This document shows, one piece after another, positions 27,985-40,999 of a DNA stretch of 64,000 nucleotides. A program made the position numbers and the translations under genes. Below the pieces are notes generated by a model. That model was not told the origin of the DNA and did no database searches. It saw only the letters and a program-made list of their open reading frames with translations. Numbering within the stretch: the first letter of the stretch is position 1; each line of letters opens with the position of its first letter. The DNA lies in the NCBI GenBank assembly GCA_012861695.1, contig JAAOOA010000092.1, positions 1-64,000 of the forward strand, written 5' to 3'. This DNA is from Trematomus loennbergii (taxonomy: Eukaryota > Chordata > Actinopteri > Perciformes > Nototheniidae).

Positions 27985-30669
27985 CCATAGACTGTATATA
28001 TAAATGGACGTAGGGTCCGTGACGTCACCCATAGGATTCTGCAGAGTTGCCGAGAAGCCCTTAGTAGGCGGAGTCGGCCACTAACGGCTCGACAGTGGCG
28101 TCAGAGTTCCACTCCCGCCTGCTCCAGCCTGCTCCAAATAAGGGCAAAGAGGCGGAGCCGAGGCGGGACCTCTGCCTCCGGGCTGGAAGTTCCAGAGCTA
28201 GCTCAAGCTACCAAGCTAAGCTAACATGCTCCCCATCTGCACACTGCCGTCGCATTGTACGTTTCTAAGGTAAGCGGACATGAGACTATTCAGCAAAACT
28301 ATAAATAATAATCTAAGTTGAGTTTTTAGCATAATACTTCAGAATCTTAAAATCCCTTAACGTTTGTATGCAATGTGCTAAATGCAACACTGGAATCAAG
28401 CAAATATTAATATGTTTGCATGACATTAGTTATTTATATTTTGCCATCACTTAATTATACGTTTAATACATTTAAGTTAAGCTAAGGTACATGTGATGAT
28501 AGCTAGTTAGTGCTCTTACCTGTGAGGCCTCCAAACAGCATTATAACCAGACTGTATCATTAAAACTATAAGTACCAGTTCTAGATCCTTGACTTTAGAC
28601 AAACAATTCAAAAGACAAAATGTATTTAAAGACCAATCTTTATTTGAAGGTGCCTCTTAACCTGAGATATTAGTTATACAGTAATAGTATTGACAATCTA
28701 AAAAAACTGAGCAACTCAACGTTCACTTTATATTTCTTATTGTCTAAAGCATTTATTATTTTCATTTTTCCCCTCTATTCAGTGTGGACGGATTGAGACA
28801 GCGTGGTGTCCAGAGAGCTGCAGAGACTTCAGGGAGAAACCTCCGTGTGATGACGTCCAGTCTGTTGGTTTGGAGAGGACTGAGGGTCTTTCCTCTGTGA
28901 GGAGGACAGACCTGATGGAGGAGCCCATGCATAGCTGATACCACCTGCACAGGCCTTGTCTGTCACTTTATTTGACTAAATGTGTTTACTTATACATTTA
29001 ATAGGTTTACACCTTCTGTCCATATGTGCTTTTTATTTAAAACATGTTTGATTAACTTTTGGTTCACATTTCAATAAATTGAATTTGTATTTGCACTCCT
29101 TTTGTCCATTATTCTTACTGAAAATGTTAGATTACACATTCACATCCGACTGAAGATTGGCCCCATTTATTTGCGTTGCAAACTCTGCGGTACAAGGTAC
29201 ATGTTGTGAAGCTCATAAAGTGAGGCAAATAGAAATAATCAGCTGATGGAGTGTAGATGTGGAAATAGGTGCATTCGATCAGCTGACTGTGTTTTCACAA
29301 TAAAAATAGTTTCTTAGTGAATGTCCTGTACTGGTCTTAACATCTCATAACATCAGCTTTTAATTTTCCTATTGGATGTTTTTCTTGACCCTCGGAGAAA
29401 GAGGAGATGCTGAGTCGTGTCTTTCAGGCATGTCCTTTCCTAACAAAAATTACAGGAAACATAAAACATATTATTGCAGAACAAGTGTGTTATTTATGAA
29501 AGAGGTGTGTTTGTGTGTTTAGGGGCTGTAGATATAATTATTTTGTAATTGTAATGTTTTTTTTATTTCAACAGTGAGCTACAAAGACAATCAGATTATG
29601 AATGAACAGTATGAAATTCATCAACATTGAAATGTATTTATTATCAAAATAATTTATTTACAAACTTAGTATTTTATTTGTTTGTCAAAGCTTGCTCTGT
29701 TGTCTCACTGAAAGAATAACTTTTACCACGTTTTTACAGACAATATTGAGAGATAAATAGCAGTTGTCACTATGCGTTAAATATCTTTGCCTTCAATACA
29801 TTAAATTAGAAAGCTGACAGTCATATTGCTTGTTAACATCTAAATGTAACCCTTTGCATGGAAAAAACCCTCAACTTCACTGATGTGTAGGTGATCTAGT
29901 ATTTAGTATTGTTTAATGGAATGTATATCAGTGTATTAAAGTCAATACTTCATTTATTTAAACCAATATCTTTCTTGATTCTTTGTACAGTATGAAAAAA
30001 GAGTATTTGTACCTGTGCTGAAGTTCACTGCTGTGAGGAGTCCAGTTCTGTCTCTCACTCTCTGGTCCAGCCTGTCTGCATCACCTGGACACTTTAAACA
30101 AACAGATATATATGTAAAGAACCATGTGTACAAACAATATAACTTATTCTCTTCTGTTGAACATGTTGGATTGTGTATTGTCCGAGTCAGGGTCCTTTTT
30201 ATTTTACTGTAACTTTGGAAGTTGTGTTACCAATGCTTACTGTTTATTTGATACCAATTTGGTAATGCAATTAATAAAAACAACAAGGTTTGGGTTCGTT
30301 CTTCAGATGACTGTGACGTTAACGTGTAAGCTCAATAATGAACTCCAGCTCAACCAACCATATTGTAATATCTAAGTAATCATCTTGAAATATGACATTA
30401 ATAATTGTAATATACACACATCTTATTGTGAGGTTGATTTCACATACACTACTTCGACGTTAGCTTGTCTACATACTTGAGCATAGCCAATTTAAATTAA
30501 CCTTAGCGATGCATACAGTTCCTACCTACATAATAAAATATCTCTCTAAGTTACAAGGATGACCTTATTTTATCAACCTCAAACAGAAGCCTTTTGTTCT
30601 ACAGTATTATCCCACTTAACGCTTAACACTTGTCTATTTCGTTTTAACCTTTATATATACAGTCTATGG
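27985..30669. mobile_element. DNA element with CCATAGACTGTATATATAAA termini (2685 bp)
   Basis: CCATAGACTGTATATATAAATGG at the left and its inverted match CCTTTATATATACAGTCTATGG at the right (30,648-30,669) form terminal inverted repeats. The left end interrupts LINE motif B. The interior is AT-rich and I recognise no transposase. Short open frames at 28,762 and 30,015-30,375 have no known content. Superfamily not determined. Confidence 0.65.
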
Positions 30670-31411
30670 TTTTAAGTTAACTTGGAGGCTACGATTAGCA
30701 TCGTTAGCACCGATGTAGCTACCACTCGCTTACACGCTAACCCAAGCCTTAACATTCATTACGTAGCTGATTAAATCATAAACACTCGAATTTCACTTAC
30801 CGCAAAACGGCATTCATGCACCGTCTGTTTTAACCGCAGAGCGAGTCACAATAGTCCGATATATAAGCATGAAGAACAAACAAACACGGCCGGGGTCAAG
30901 TTGTGTTCCCTGGATGAACTGAGCAGGCAGAGTCCCTGTAGCTTCACGGAGACGGAGCAGCTAGCAGAGAGACAAGAAGCTAACAGCAGCAGTCACTTGA
31001 CAGAGCTGTCACTCAATGTGACCACGCACCTTTAAGACCTATATAAATAAAAGGGTCATGTTAGAAAACAATTCACTCACAGATTCATAATCATGAAGGT
31101 GGAATCTAACTATATACATAATAATATTTATTGCATCCAGGGCTAGAAACGTTTTTTTTCTGCTGTGAAATTGGGCATTTTAACATGGGGGTCTATGGAA
31201 ATTGCTCCTTTCTGCAGTCATCGCCTATCGGCCAATATATGAACTGCAGTTTGTGGCACTTCCGTATTGGCGTCCCGGCTCTTCCCCAGAGTTTTGCCGC
31301 TTGGGCGGAACCCGTACTCAGTGTGATGGTGTCTGAAGTGTTGTTTTCCTGTTTTCTTGGGACAGTGGGGAATTATTTCAAAGTCTTGAAAGCACGTTTC
31401 GTGTAGCACTA
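30670..31411. other. Unassigned repeat-like sequence
   Basis: The stretch at 30,700-31,040 (CACGCACCTTTAAGACCTAT end) and that at 31,130-31,330 (GGGGGTCTATGGAAATTGCT) have the look of MITE debris in fish genomes, but I cannot define ends or a family. No gene seen. Confidence 0.4.
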
Positions 31412-32159
31412 ATGGCGCATTTCCACTACACGGCCTCGCTCGCTATGGCTAGGCCTCGTTAGGCCTTGTTAGGACTGGCTCACTTTATGGCGCATTTCCA
31501 TTACAGTTTAGGAACTGGGGTAGTATCTATAGTAACGCAGTGTAGGCGGAGCCGTGACGTCATCTTCAATGAGAACCCCAGAAAAACAACATCAGCCGTT
31601 AGCTGTGTTAGCACTCAGAGCTCACAGCTCCTCATATATGTTCAGAAACTAGACAAAAGTTAAACAAGTACAAACCACAGACTGCTGTGTCATGGCGAAT
31701 ACAGTTGCTGGTTTATTTATGTCTGTATAGGCCGTTGTTGTGAGTGTGGACGGTCGGAGCATAGCCGATCTCCATTTAGACAACACGTATTTCAAAAGGT
31801 TTTTCGCCTGCCGTCTGTCTGCAGACTTGTCAAAGCATAATTCATGGTTTTTACTACCGGTATCAGTATGTTGTTACTTCGGCATCATTTTGAAACGTGT
31901 ATTACAATTAAATCACGGTCAAATATGTTGATCTTGTTGTAGTTGTAGCCCCTTGCCAGCGATTCTCTCTCTAGTTTAGCATACTCAGCCCGACTCAGCC
32001 TGGTTGTTGGCCCGGAAAGAACCTCGATTTTATGGGGCTAGAAAACTGTGAAATAGTATCCGCTAGCCGGTACTACGCTAAGTGGAAACGCAACCAAAAA
32101 CGGCCCCGCACGGCTCGGCACGCTTAAAGCGAGCTCCGCGCTGTAGTGGAAATGCCCAT
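31412..32159. mobile_element. MITE with ATGGGCATTTCCACTACA-type termini
   Basis: Left ATGGCGCATTTCCACTACAC and right GCTGTAGTGGAAATGCCCAT are inverted repeats. A second left-type end, ATGGCGCATTTCCATTACAG, begins at about 31,486, so a partial duplicate or nested copy exists. No transposase frame. Target duplication not clear. Confidence 0.7.
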
Positions 32160-32956
32160 AAGAGTCCGTTGAAGGAGGAAAGTCTTTTAAGACATAAGAA
32201 TGTTACTTAAACTAATAACTAAGATGAGACTAAGAAACTCCATTTGTGTCACGATTTGTCTGTGTTTTATTTTGTCCTGTCTAGATCTGTCTTTGGTTTC
32301 CTGTTTTAGTTTGAAAAGTGTTCACCCCCCGTCTTGTCTGTTGCTTCCTGTCTCTGTGTTCCCTCCTGCTTGATTACCCGTTTGTGTTCACCTTGTGCCC
32401 CTGTGTTTTCTCCTCCCTCCTCACCTGTGTCTTGTTTTTTGATTAGTCCTGTGTGCATTTAGGTTCTGGTTTTTCTGTTAGTCTTTGTGAGATCCTTGTC
32501 TAAGTTGAATGTGGTCACTGGGGTGAGAGTTTCTGCTCTGTATGTGTATTGTTTCTGCATTTGGGTCCTGCCTGCTTCACTCGCCCTGACAATTTGGGTC
32601 CTTTGGGAAAGTGATCAGAGAAATAAGAGGGAATGTTTAAACTTTGCATCTCTCTTTTGTATGTCTGAAGAAGGAGGCAGGCTTACCACACTCCTCCCAG
32701 GTAATAAAGCTTCTGGCTGAGGTTTCCTAAAATTAAACTTTCCTATATTAAATTTAGAGTAATTGTTTCAAATGTCTAACTCTCCCATATCTGAAATCTG
32801 CAATGTTTGAGCTGTTAAGAAAGACTAAACACAATACAGATTGAATGACAGTTACCTTAGTACACAGTAACTTGATTTAACCAAGTAACATAATTAAATC
32901 ACCAATCCTCACAAATGAGGCAACATGAAATCATACAATTCTCATACATCCAGATG
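32160..32956. other. Unclassified pyrimidine-rich sequence
   Basis: 32,250-32,720 is TGT/CCT-rich and ends in GTAATAAAGCTTCTGGCTGA, which resembles a repeat terminus with a polyadenylation-like signal. I cannot assign it. No gene supported. Confidence 0.35.
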
Positions 32957-33688
32957 CAGTGGTGAGCCGTCAGGGCCCTCTAGGCCCTCTCTGAGGACCT
33001 AAGATATTCTACAAAATAATATTGAAAAACATTAAAAAAAATGTTTTAATTGTATTTAAAATAACATTTCCAAAGAAAGAAATCCTTCTAATCTGCCTAT
33101 TCAATTTCTGTTTGAATGTGAAGGGTTAAATGAAAGAAGCTCCTTGTCTCTGCGAGTTACTGTGAAGATAGGAGCTGATTGGTGGTCCTGCTGTAAATTC
33201 ACAGAGGGCCCGCTATAGTAACTGAACGAGAGAGTAATGTCAAATGACAGTACAATTGACCAATCATATCTTCCTCTAAATGGGTGGGCTTTATTATCGC
33301 AGACTTTATGACAAGTTCCGCCCGCTGTGAAGCTTTTCTTGTTTCCATAGCAACAACAACTTCCTGTCAACAGCGTAAACTCGCCTTCAAAATAAAAGCA
33401 TGTCCATACAAAATAGGAAGCCAAGCCAAATTACACTTAAGACATATACAACTGCAACGAAAGTAACAAACACAATGCAATATCCTTTTCAATTTCAAAG
33501 AACACAAATTGGGTTATTTACAGGTGTTGTTTTGTGTGGTAGAGGGTCGCTGTCATTGCGTTTTGCACCCCGGGCCGTTGTTTTGATATTCCGTTGAAGT
33601 ATACGCTGTGACGTTATCACTCTTTTTTTTTTTTTTGAGGGAAGTGGGGGTCAGAGGGCTTAGGTATAACAGTTACGGCTCGCCACTG
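32957..33688. mobile_element. hAT-type MITE, 732 bp, perfect 8-bp target duplication
   Basis: Termini CAGTGGTGAGCCGT and ACGGCTCGCCACTG are inverted repeats. The 8-bp sequence TCCAGATG stands on both sides (32,949-32,956 and 33,689-33,696). This is diagnostic of hAT transposition. No transposase remains. Confidence 0.92.
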
Positions 33689-33696
33689 TCCAGATG

Positions 33697-34560
33697 TGTA
33701 TATACCTGCAAACCAAGGAATTGTGGAATAAACGATTACATGTTAAAGTTATTTCAAGTCTATGACCTTTGAACGTTTATTATATGCACGCATCAAGCCT
33801 GCATTCCTTTGTTTTAAGGCTGCGTCTCAGGTCGATTAAATGGAATCCTTGCGTCCCTCACTTGCGTTGTTTCCCTGCGTTTAGTCCCTCCCACCAGGGA
33901 AGCATGGAGAGACGCAAGAAACCACGAGAAGCAGGGAAATGAGTTTTAAGAGCAATGGGAAGTCCTTTCCTCTGGAGCGTCACGTGAAGCGATGTCCGTT
34001 TGTGATGACGCTGCACAGCTGATCGTCTGACAGCAGCCAGCTCTGTCCCCGTTATTTTAAACACCCCGCCTCTGTTAGTACACATTTACTGACACAAACA
34101 TTTGTATCATCTGTTGTAGAACCCAAATACATTAAATAAAATAAGAACTCATTCTCAAAAAAGATAAACGCCATTCTTAAAATGTATAAACGAACAATAG
34201 TTGGATTAATATTGATTAGAGTGCACAATAGAAATAACATAATTGAGAGAAGAAGATGTATTCATAGATCTCCTAATGTTGCTCTCAAAGTGCACCAGAT
34301 GGATGCTTTTAACTTCAACATTAAAAAAAAAACCTTCCCGGGGAGCATGCCCCGGACCCCCCTAGAGGAGGTTAGGTCCCCCCCACTTAAATCATGTTCA
34401 CATGGATAGGAAACTAAATTGCACACACTTGTGTCCATAACTTTCTGTTTTGGGGGTCATGCCACAACCGTGCACGTGCATGCATGTGCGAGTCATGGTA
34501 AGATATCTGGATTAAGAGGTTGCTTTTTCTTTGCACAGCATGAAAGAAAGGCGAAATGAA
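33697..34560. other. Intergenic sequence, no gene recognised
   Basis: The short piece at 34,335-34,380 (GGGGAGCATGCCCCGGACCC) resembles a fish repeat also hinted at near 52,690. Otherwise nothing supported. Confidence 0.4.
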
Positions 34561-34563
34561 TGA

Positions 34564-34670
34564 GCTGTGATTTTAGTATTTTTAAGCAGAGGTCAATAAT
34601 TTGTACGGCCCTCGGAGGATGTTGAAAAATTGAAATGGCCCTTGAGAGGAAAAAGGTTCCCCATCCCTGC
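34564..34670. mobile_element. Right end of a hAT-like element
   Basis: The end GGTTCCCCATCCCTG is the complement of CAGGGATGGGGAACC, a common hAT terminus, with the usual GGGCC sub-terminal blocks. The left end is missing. Confidence 0.5.
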
Positions 34671-34754
34671 CTTAGAGTGTCACTGTGATGTTAGCCATCA
34701 CTCTGAGGGATCAGAGCTGTCCTCGTGAGTGATTCACGCTACAGCAATGAAAAC

Positions 34755-34815
34755 ACATGGTTGTGCTTTGTTCTACCTCGGAAAGGGGCCTTAGTTCCTC
34801 TACTAAAAGGAGATA
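34755..34815 (+). repeat. Short partial copy of the inner end of the inverted-repeat arms
   Basis: ATGGTTGTGCTTTGTTCTAC followed by CTCGG is shared with 8003-8027 and, inverted, with 20,808-20,835. This shows that arm sequence is dispersed. Confidence 0.75.
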
Positions 34816-34862
34816 TTTAAACTGACAAGTTTTAATGAGCTACAATAACATTTAAAAAACGC

Positions 34863-36051
34863 TTAGGCGTTGTGCACACGGGAACGTTTGCGTTTATGCA
34901 CAGTATGCATATTCAAAAAAGTCTTCCGTTCACATGCATTCGTTTCATTTAACGTGTCTGTTCAAACGAGACCGCTGGAAACACTGTAGTACATATGCCG
35001 GGACTGTAAGTGGCGCTGTAACTTCCGCCACAAAATACACCAAAAGCAGAGAAGAAGATTCCGGAGCAGCCCCGCAGCAATGTTGCCATGGCTACCCTTC
35101 TGTTTATGCCCCGCGGTGGATTTAGCAACATGTAGTTCATGTAATTCTCCATGTCCACTTGTTGCTGATGGTTGTGGTAGAGGAGCTGTAGATTTTGCAC
35201 CAATATCTGTAGCATGGTCAGTAGCAGTAGCACTAGCAGTAGCTACTGACAGGAGGAAGTGTGTGTGGCGATTGCTGGTATTCAGCGGGATATAGTAATT
35301 TCCTCAGCATGTAAATATATGGATAAATGCAACGGGGAAGTTAACTGAAAGAAACTGAATCTGTGGATATTGCATCGACCGACCAAGAAGCATGTCTCCG
35401 TGGAGAGGACGCGCTCAGAAAGAGAGATATTCTCTACAAACACCGGTGAGATCGCTCCTCTGTGACACGCCGGTCCTCGTGTTTCCTTTTTTTGTGTGGA
35501 TTATAAACATTTCTCTTTTTGCCGCCGACGGGCGCAGGAGCAATGAACAATAATGGCCTGGATTAGGCAGTAAAGACAATTTTGGTGTATCGCAGAGCGG
35601 ACTGTTTAATTTTGTTTGTGTTGTTTGGCTGGAAAATTGTCAATATAATGGATCAATGCATGAAATCTGACTCTGACTATATTGGGCGTTAACAATTCTG
35701 GTTTGCCTTTTATAATATTATTTCATTCAAGAACCCCTTGTGCGTTTAATTAACACAGCTATTTTTGATAGTTGATCGTCACAGATGGCTACTGGCCATG
35801 CTACAGCAGTGAGCAGGGAGAGGTGGGGAGAGGCGGGGCTATCGTTATTTTTTCAGGAAATATTCGTATAGAGGTGATTACACGGACTCGGTTGACCCCC
35901 AGAGCGTTTTCGTTTGCAAATCTATCCACCTTGGGACCCGTTATCATTTGTGGGGTCCGTTTCTATCGGCCTCGTGTAAATAATAGGGCTATACGCACGC
36001 GAAACTATGCAGATACAAGCCGTTTTGTCCTCGTGTAAACGGCGCCTTAGA
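34863..36051. mobile_element. DNA element with TTAGGCG...ACACG termini (about 1.19 kb)
   Basis: Left TTAGGCGTTGTGCACACGGG and right CTCGTGTAAACGGCGCCTTA form imperfect terminal inverted repeats. The segment 34,970-35,108 (GTAGTACATATGCC, TAAGTGGCGCTGTA, GAAGAAGATTCC, GGCTACCCTTCTGTTTAT) is shared with 43,705-43,825. No transposase seen. Confidence 0.6.
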
Positions 36052-38180
36052 CTAACAGAGCCTGTGTTAAGTGGAATGTTAAAACCATTTTCAAACTGTG
36101 TGTTAAGATTCACATTAGACTGGTCCTGGCTGCATCTTGTTTCTCTCAGACTCACCTCTTTGTCCTCAGCTCATCACTCTCCATGTGAGGAAGACATATG
36201 AGGAAGGGGAAATATAGGCAACACATTTTGTCACAGAAATCAAGCCTTTATTTTGATACAGTCTCTGAATGTGAAGAGACTTAACTGTCATGTATGTGTG
36301 AACTACAAGCTGCCAGTTTATGGTAAAGCTTTCAGCACATCCCCCAAATCAAAATAGTAAATGATTTGGTGCGTATTCCTGTTCCCTTGCTGACCTTAAG
36401 GTAAATGTTGCTGTCTTTCCATGGATACTCTACAGTTGATTATCAAACTGAGCTAGGATTAAGTCACTTATGATCCAACTTTGCACCAATACTATTAAAA
36501 TAGATTAAACAAATTAATGAAAATGGCGTGCCTTTACTTTTGGATATCATTAATTTATCTTAAATGAATTAATTTCTCTATAATTAATTTTAAATTTGGA
36601 TTTGGTTAACCATACAGTTTAGAAGTTGTTCTATACTGTTATTGTTGTGAATTTAGTATCATACTGTATAAAATGTCAATAAAATATCTTACTTAGTTAG
36701 GGTTGTCAGTTTACTTTGTGGCTTGTAATATAGCCAGGGACAGGTATTGGCCAGATTCAGGATCCATAATGGTATTTTAATGTGTGTAAATTATAGGCTA
36801 ATCCCTAGAGAGACAGAAAGCTCAGGAAATCTATCGTCTTTTTATTGTTTTTTTCAATCTTACAATTTTAACAATACAAACTTGAATACAAAATCTGAAT
36901 TTTCTTTTTTTTTTTTATTCCTATTGCCTGCCTAAGCCCTAAGCTGTAATCAACACGGAAAAGGCTAAACCTACAACATGTCTACTTCATATTTCAATAA
37001 GTAGGTATTCATTCTGAAAATCTATCCTATGGTATATATGATAATTTATCTTAGTTCATCATAATTCGTTTTCAAATGTTAATCACAAAACACACAATCA
37101 CCTTTTGACAGACATGAAGGATTTCCAATTGTTCCTTCACTGCACAGTAAAGACTGAAAACGTATTACTAATGTTAGGGAAGAATATAGGCCAATGCGGA
37201 ATAAAATCATCCATGCAGTGTCACAGATCTTTTAGTTTGGTAGTACAATGGTTTATTTAAAGAGCCCATTTATCAGGTAAGGGTCAAATCAGGTAGTGAA
37301 ATGGTTCAAAGTTCAAAAGGGAGACAATCCCATTACAATAATCAAGTGGCCACAAAGGAAGAATAAGTAATTGTATAACCATAAAAGACAGAATATTTTG
37401 TTTCTATGCACATGACATTGAAATACATTCATGTAAATAAATATAAAGGTGCACTACCATAACACAAAAACTAATAACTGGATACTGCAAAGAAGATAGT
37501 TTTACACTCATTCATTTTCACCCAAAATAGTGGATGATATTTTTCTATTTTGCTTGTGTCCCTATTAGATAGTACACAAATATAAATACATGCAAATAAC
37601 CATACTATGCAGCTTTTGTATTGATGCAGCATGTGGTCTGTTTCCTAGCATGTTCAAATTAATATTTGAAGCAATATTTATAATTCAAGTAACAAATGTC
37701 AATCAATAGTTTTTATTGTTGCGCAATGACACATATTCATCTACCTAGCCAGTGGCTTAAAGCTGTAGTATTTACAGGAAAATGATCGTCACCACAAAGA
37801 ATAAAGAAAAAAAGGAAAAACATTGAAATGGGGACATTTACAAAAACGTGTCTGAACGACTTAACGACATGCCAACAAATCTACACAAATCTGTGTTTAG
37901 TTTTGGTGCTATAATGAGTAAGAAGTTTGTATGTGTTGTTAATTCCATCAGATGCGTAAAATCAGCTAAACCACTGTTTTACCAGTGCTAGTGCATTGGT
38001 TTCAAATGGGCGAAGCCTTTTAAGTAGTATTTTTTTTGTTGTGTCAAGTTTGATGCATTGGAAACCGCTTGGTTTCACTCTGCGATGGAATATAGGTAGA
38101 TGTTCTGCTGTCCTGATATAAATGGGGAAATCGTTGTTGAAGGGTACTTGGGTCCAAGTCACAGTTAGGCAGCAGCGAGC
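36052..38180. other. AT-rich intergenic sequence
   Basis: I see no coding segment, terminal repeat or tandem array of note. A poly-T run lies at 36,904-36,917. Nothing further supported. Confidence 0.5.
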
Positions 38181-38184
38181 CAAT

Positions 38185-38910
38185 TGGTCAATACAGGAGA
38201 CTTGGCTCAACTCCTCTATCCCGACTCCGCCATTGTCCCCGACAGATTTCTATTTTTAACCAGGACCGGACTGTAAACTCAGGGAAAAGTAAGGGAGAAG
38301 GTGTGTGCTTTATGGTGAACAATAACTGGTGCACAGATGTGGGGATTATTTCTTCGGATTGTTCTCCTCATTTACAGCACCTCATGATCGGATGCAGGCC
38401 TTTCCATTTGCAGAGGGAATTTACAGCGGTTGTGCTTACAGCAGTGTATGTTCCGCCACACGCTGACAACAACACAGCGCTGGAAGAGCTGTTTGGTGTA
38501 ATAGACAGGACAGAGACTTCTGCTTTCATTGTGACCGGGATTTTAACTCTGCCAACATGAAGAAGGTCCTTCCGAAGTACTACAAACACATCAGCTGCCC
38601 GACGCGCGGTGGAAATACAGTGGACCATGATTATTCCCCTTTCTGTCATGGATATAAAGCTCTCCCTCGCCCTCCCTTCGACAAATCAGACTACATCTCA
38701 CTGCTGCTGCTGCCAGTTTACAGGCAGAAACTCAAACGGGACAGGCCGGTGACACGGACTATACAGCGCTGGAGTGAGGAGTCAGACTCAGCTCTGCAGC
38801 ACTGCTTTGAAACTAGTGGTGTGTGTTTGAGGACGAAAACATCAACACACACATGGACGCGGTCATCTGCTACATTGGCAAATGCATCAATGACGTAGTA
38901 CCGAAGATTA
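38185..38910 (+). mobile_element. LINE ORF2 endonuclease domain (APE type), broken
   Basis: The plus strand reads ETWLNSSIP at 38,196-38,222, VCFMVNNNWCTDVGIISSDC at 38,303-38,362, and AVVLTAVYVPPHADNNTALE at 38,425-38,485. It then reads FIVTG followed one frame later by DFN, the G-D-F-N motif of APE-type LINE endonucleases, and ends VDHDYSPFCHGYKALPRPPF. A one-base loss splits GDFN near 38,537. Further downstream RTIQRWSEESDSALQHCFE belongs to the spacer before the reverse transcriptase. The element stops at about 38,910. Confidence 0.85.
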
Positions 38911-38927
38911 CTTAACGAACTAGGGCT

Positions 38928-39300
38928 GCCCCCTAATAGTCGACTAATAAAGTCTTAATCGAGCAATTTTTCATTAGTCGATTAGTTGAAAAAAAAAGGA
39001 TTATATTAAAAATAATAAAAGCTCCATCCGCGCGCTGCATGTGCTATGACGCGTCAGCCGGAAACCCTCAGACTTCATTCAGAGATGTGCCTGGTCATTA
39101 AGTTCATTTGGTTGGGCAGGAAATCCAAAGTGTGGATCAAAAAGTCTCCTCCCTATCCACACCATCAGAGCACAGCTTCCTGAACGCCGGCTTCATAACA
39201 AAACACGGAGCTTAATTATCCGACAACGTGTGTTACTTTCTCAGACTCGGAGGAAAACAGCAGCAGTGAGTCAGGCAGTAGCCTAGCTTTGTATTCACAT
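38928..39300 (+). mobile_element. hAT-type element remnant (same family as 14,471)
   Basis: AGGGCTGCCCCCTAATAGTCGACTAA start, GTCAGCCGGAAACCCTCAGA, GGGCAGGAAATCCAAAGTGTGG and GAGGAAAACAGCAGCAGTGA are shared with the 14.5-kb copy. The BED finger coding is deleted here except for its first residues. Confidence 0.75.
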
Positions 39301-39486
39301 ATATAGACCTATAATATATAATCATTCTGACCTCAGAAAACGATAAAGCTTTAATTTCATGATGAGGGCGTAATGTGCGGAGGGATTTTTGCCGACGCTC
39401 ATATTTTCAGTGTTTCCGTTTCCTCTATAGTATTTATTGGATTGTTATAATCAGATATGAATAATAGAAACTAGAACTAAATGTTC

Positions 39487-40258
39487 CGTGTGTCAGCGAT
39501 GGCGGTCGTGTCGTCAGCAACTTCACAATGCTGTTGGAGCTGTGTATGGCCACACAGTCGTGAGTGAACAGGGAGTAGAGGAGAGGGCTGAGCACGCAGC
39601 CTTGAGGGGCTCCGGTGTTGAGGATCAGGGTGGAGGATGTAATGTTTCCCACCCGCACTGCCTGGGGTCTGCCTGTCAAGAAGTTCAGGATCCAGTCACA
39701 GAGGGCGCTGTTGAGCCTGAGGTCCCTGAGTTTGATGACTAGCTTGGAGGGCACAATGGTGTTGAAAGCTGAACTGTAGTCGATGAACAGCATTCTCACA
39801 TATGTGTTCCTCTGGTCCAGGTGTGAGAGGGCAGTGTGGATGGTGAGGGCTATGGCGTCGTCTGTGGACCTGTTTGCTCTGTAGGCAAACTGCAGGGGGT
39901 CCAGAGAGTCAGGGAGGGAGGAGGTGATGAAGGTTTTGACTAACCGCTCAAAGCACTTCATGATGATGGAGGTGAGTGCTACTGGGCGGTAGTTGTTGAG
40001 GCTGGTGGTTTTAGTCTTTTTGGGGACAGGAACGATGGTGGAGTGTTTGAAACATGTGGGGACTACAGACTGCAGCAGGGACCTGTTGAAGATGTCTGTG
40101 AACACCTCTGCCAGCTGAACTGCACACACCCTGAGAACACGGCCAGGGATGCCATCAGGTCCAGGAGCCTTGTGTGGGTTAACCCTTTTAAAGGATTTGC
40201 AAAACAAATGGGCAGGGATCCTGATCCTTCTGTGCCTCCACAGCCTGGCTGATCTCGA
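39487..40258 (-). mobile_element. LINE ORF2 reverse transcriptase core, inverted segment
   Basis: The minus-strand frame contains [17 protein letters not shown] (RT0/RT1), [38 protein letters not shown] (motif A), [16 protein letters not shown] (motif B) and SSNSIVK. The next residues, which should be FADD (motif C), are lost through a one-base deletion near 39,521. The frame is otherwise open for over 230 codons, so this is a rather young copy. It abuts a plus-strand 3' end of the same family at 40,258. Confidence 0.92.
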
Positions 40259-40545
40259 AACATGCAGTTTCATTCCACAGGCCATAAGACTATTAAACAC
40301 CTGAACTTTAAAGAACATCCATAAACATTCATCTGTTTGCATTTTACAGATTATTTATCTAATATATCATATTCCATTTACTTGTATATAGACTCTTCTT
40401 GCACTACTTCTATTCTATTTTATTTGTATTTACCTGCACTATTTTATCCGTTTTATTTGTTCTTTGTCCTATATATGTTGCACTGTTGGACATATCTACA
40501 CTGTAGCTAATGTACAAATGACAATAAAGCCTTGAATCTTTAATA
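40259..40545 (+). mobile_element. LINE 3' end, sense strand
   Basis: CAGGCCATAAGACTATTAAACACCTGA encodes the last residues QAIRLLNT and stop of this LINE family, followed by its 3' untranslated region ending ACAATAAAGCCTTGAATCTT. It is the same tail as at 1577-1596. Together with the inverted RT segment directly to the left it forms a twin-priming-like structure. Confidence 0.85.
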
Positions 40546-40650
40546 CAGAGCAAATGACACATGTGTTGCTGTGTTAGCAGAAGCCATGAAAGCAAATGAA
40601 AGAGCCAAGTGAATTGGTGAACTGAGAAAAAATATTGGATCTCTGGACCC

Positions 40651-40999
40651 TGACGGCCCGTCCACACAGCAGCGTTAAAAAAATCTTCCAACGCTTCTGC
40701 CCATTCACTTTGAATGGGGTGACGTCACTTTGCCTCACTTTTCGCCGAACTGCATTGTGGGAAGCAGAGCGGAGCTTTCCAGGCAAACCGGAGGAGCCAG
40801 GCATGGAGGGAGGTGGCAGAGACAGTGGTAGGTTTTCGCCTGTTTGGGGAGTTTATATCCAGTTTACTTTTTTGCTTTGTATGTCGGGGGCGGGAGATTC
40901 ATGTGATTGGTTGTTGGTCGCGTTGCTCGCAAAAATCCCCAAGCTTCAGATACGCCCACCTCCAAGATTTTTTTAATGCTGCTGTGTGGACGTACCGTA
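40651..40999. mobile_element. MITE with CCGTCCACACAGCAGCGTTA termini (349 bp)
   Basis: Left GACGGCCCGTCCACACAGCA, then GCGTTAAAAAAATCTT; right AAGATTTTTTTAATGC, then TGCTGTGTGGACGTACCGTA. These are good terminal inverted repeats of over 30 bp. No coding capacity. Target duplication not resolved. Confidence 0.85.

Noticed and set aside
27060..28028. Host gene similar to a reverse transcriptase
   Set aside because: Motif order and multiple family copies show it is a LINE.
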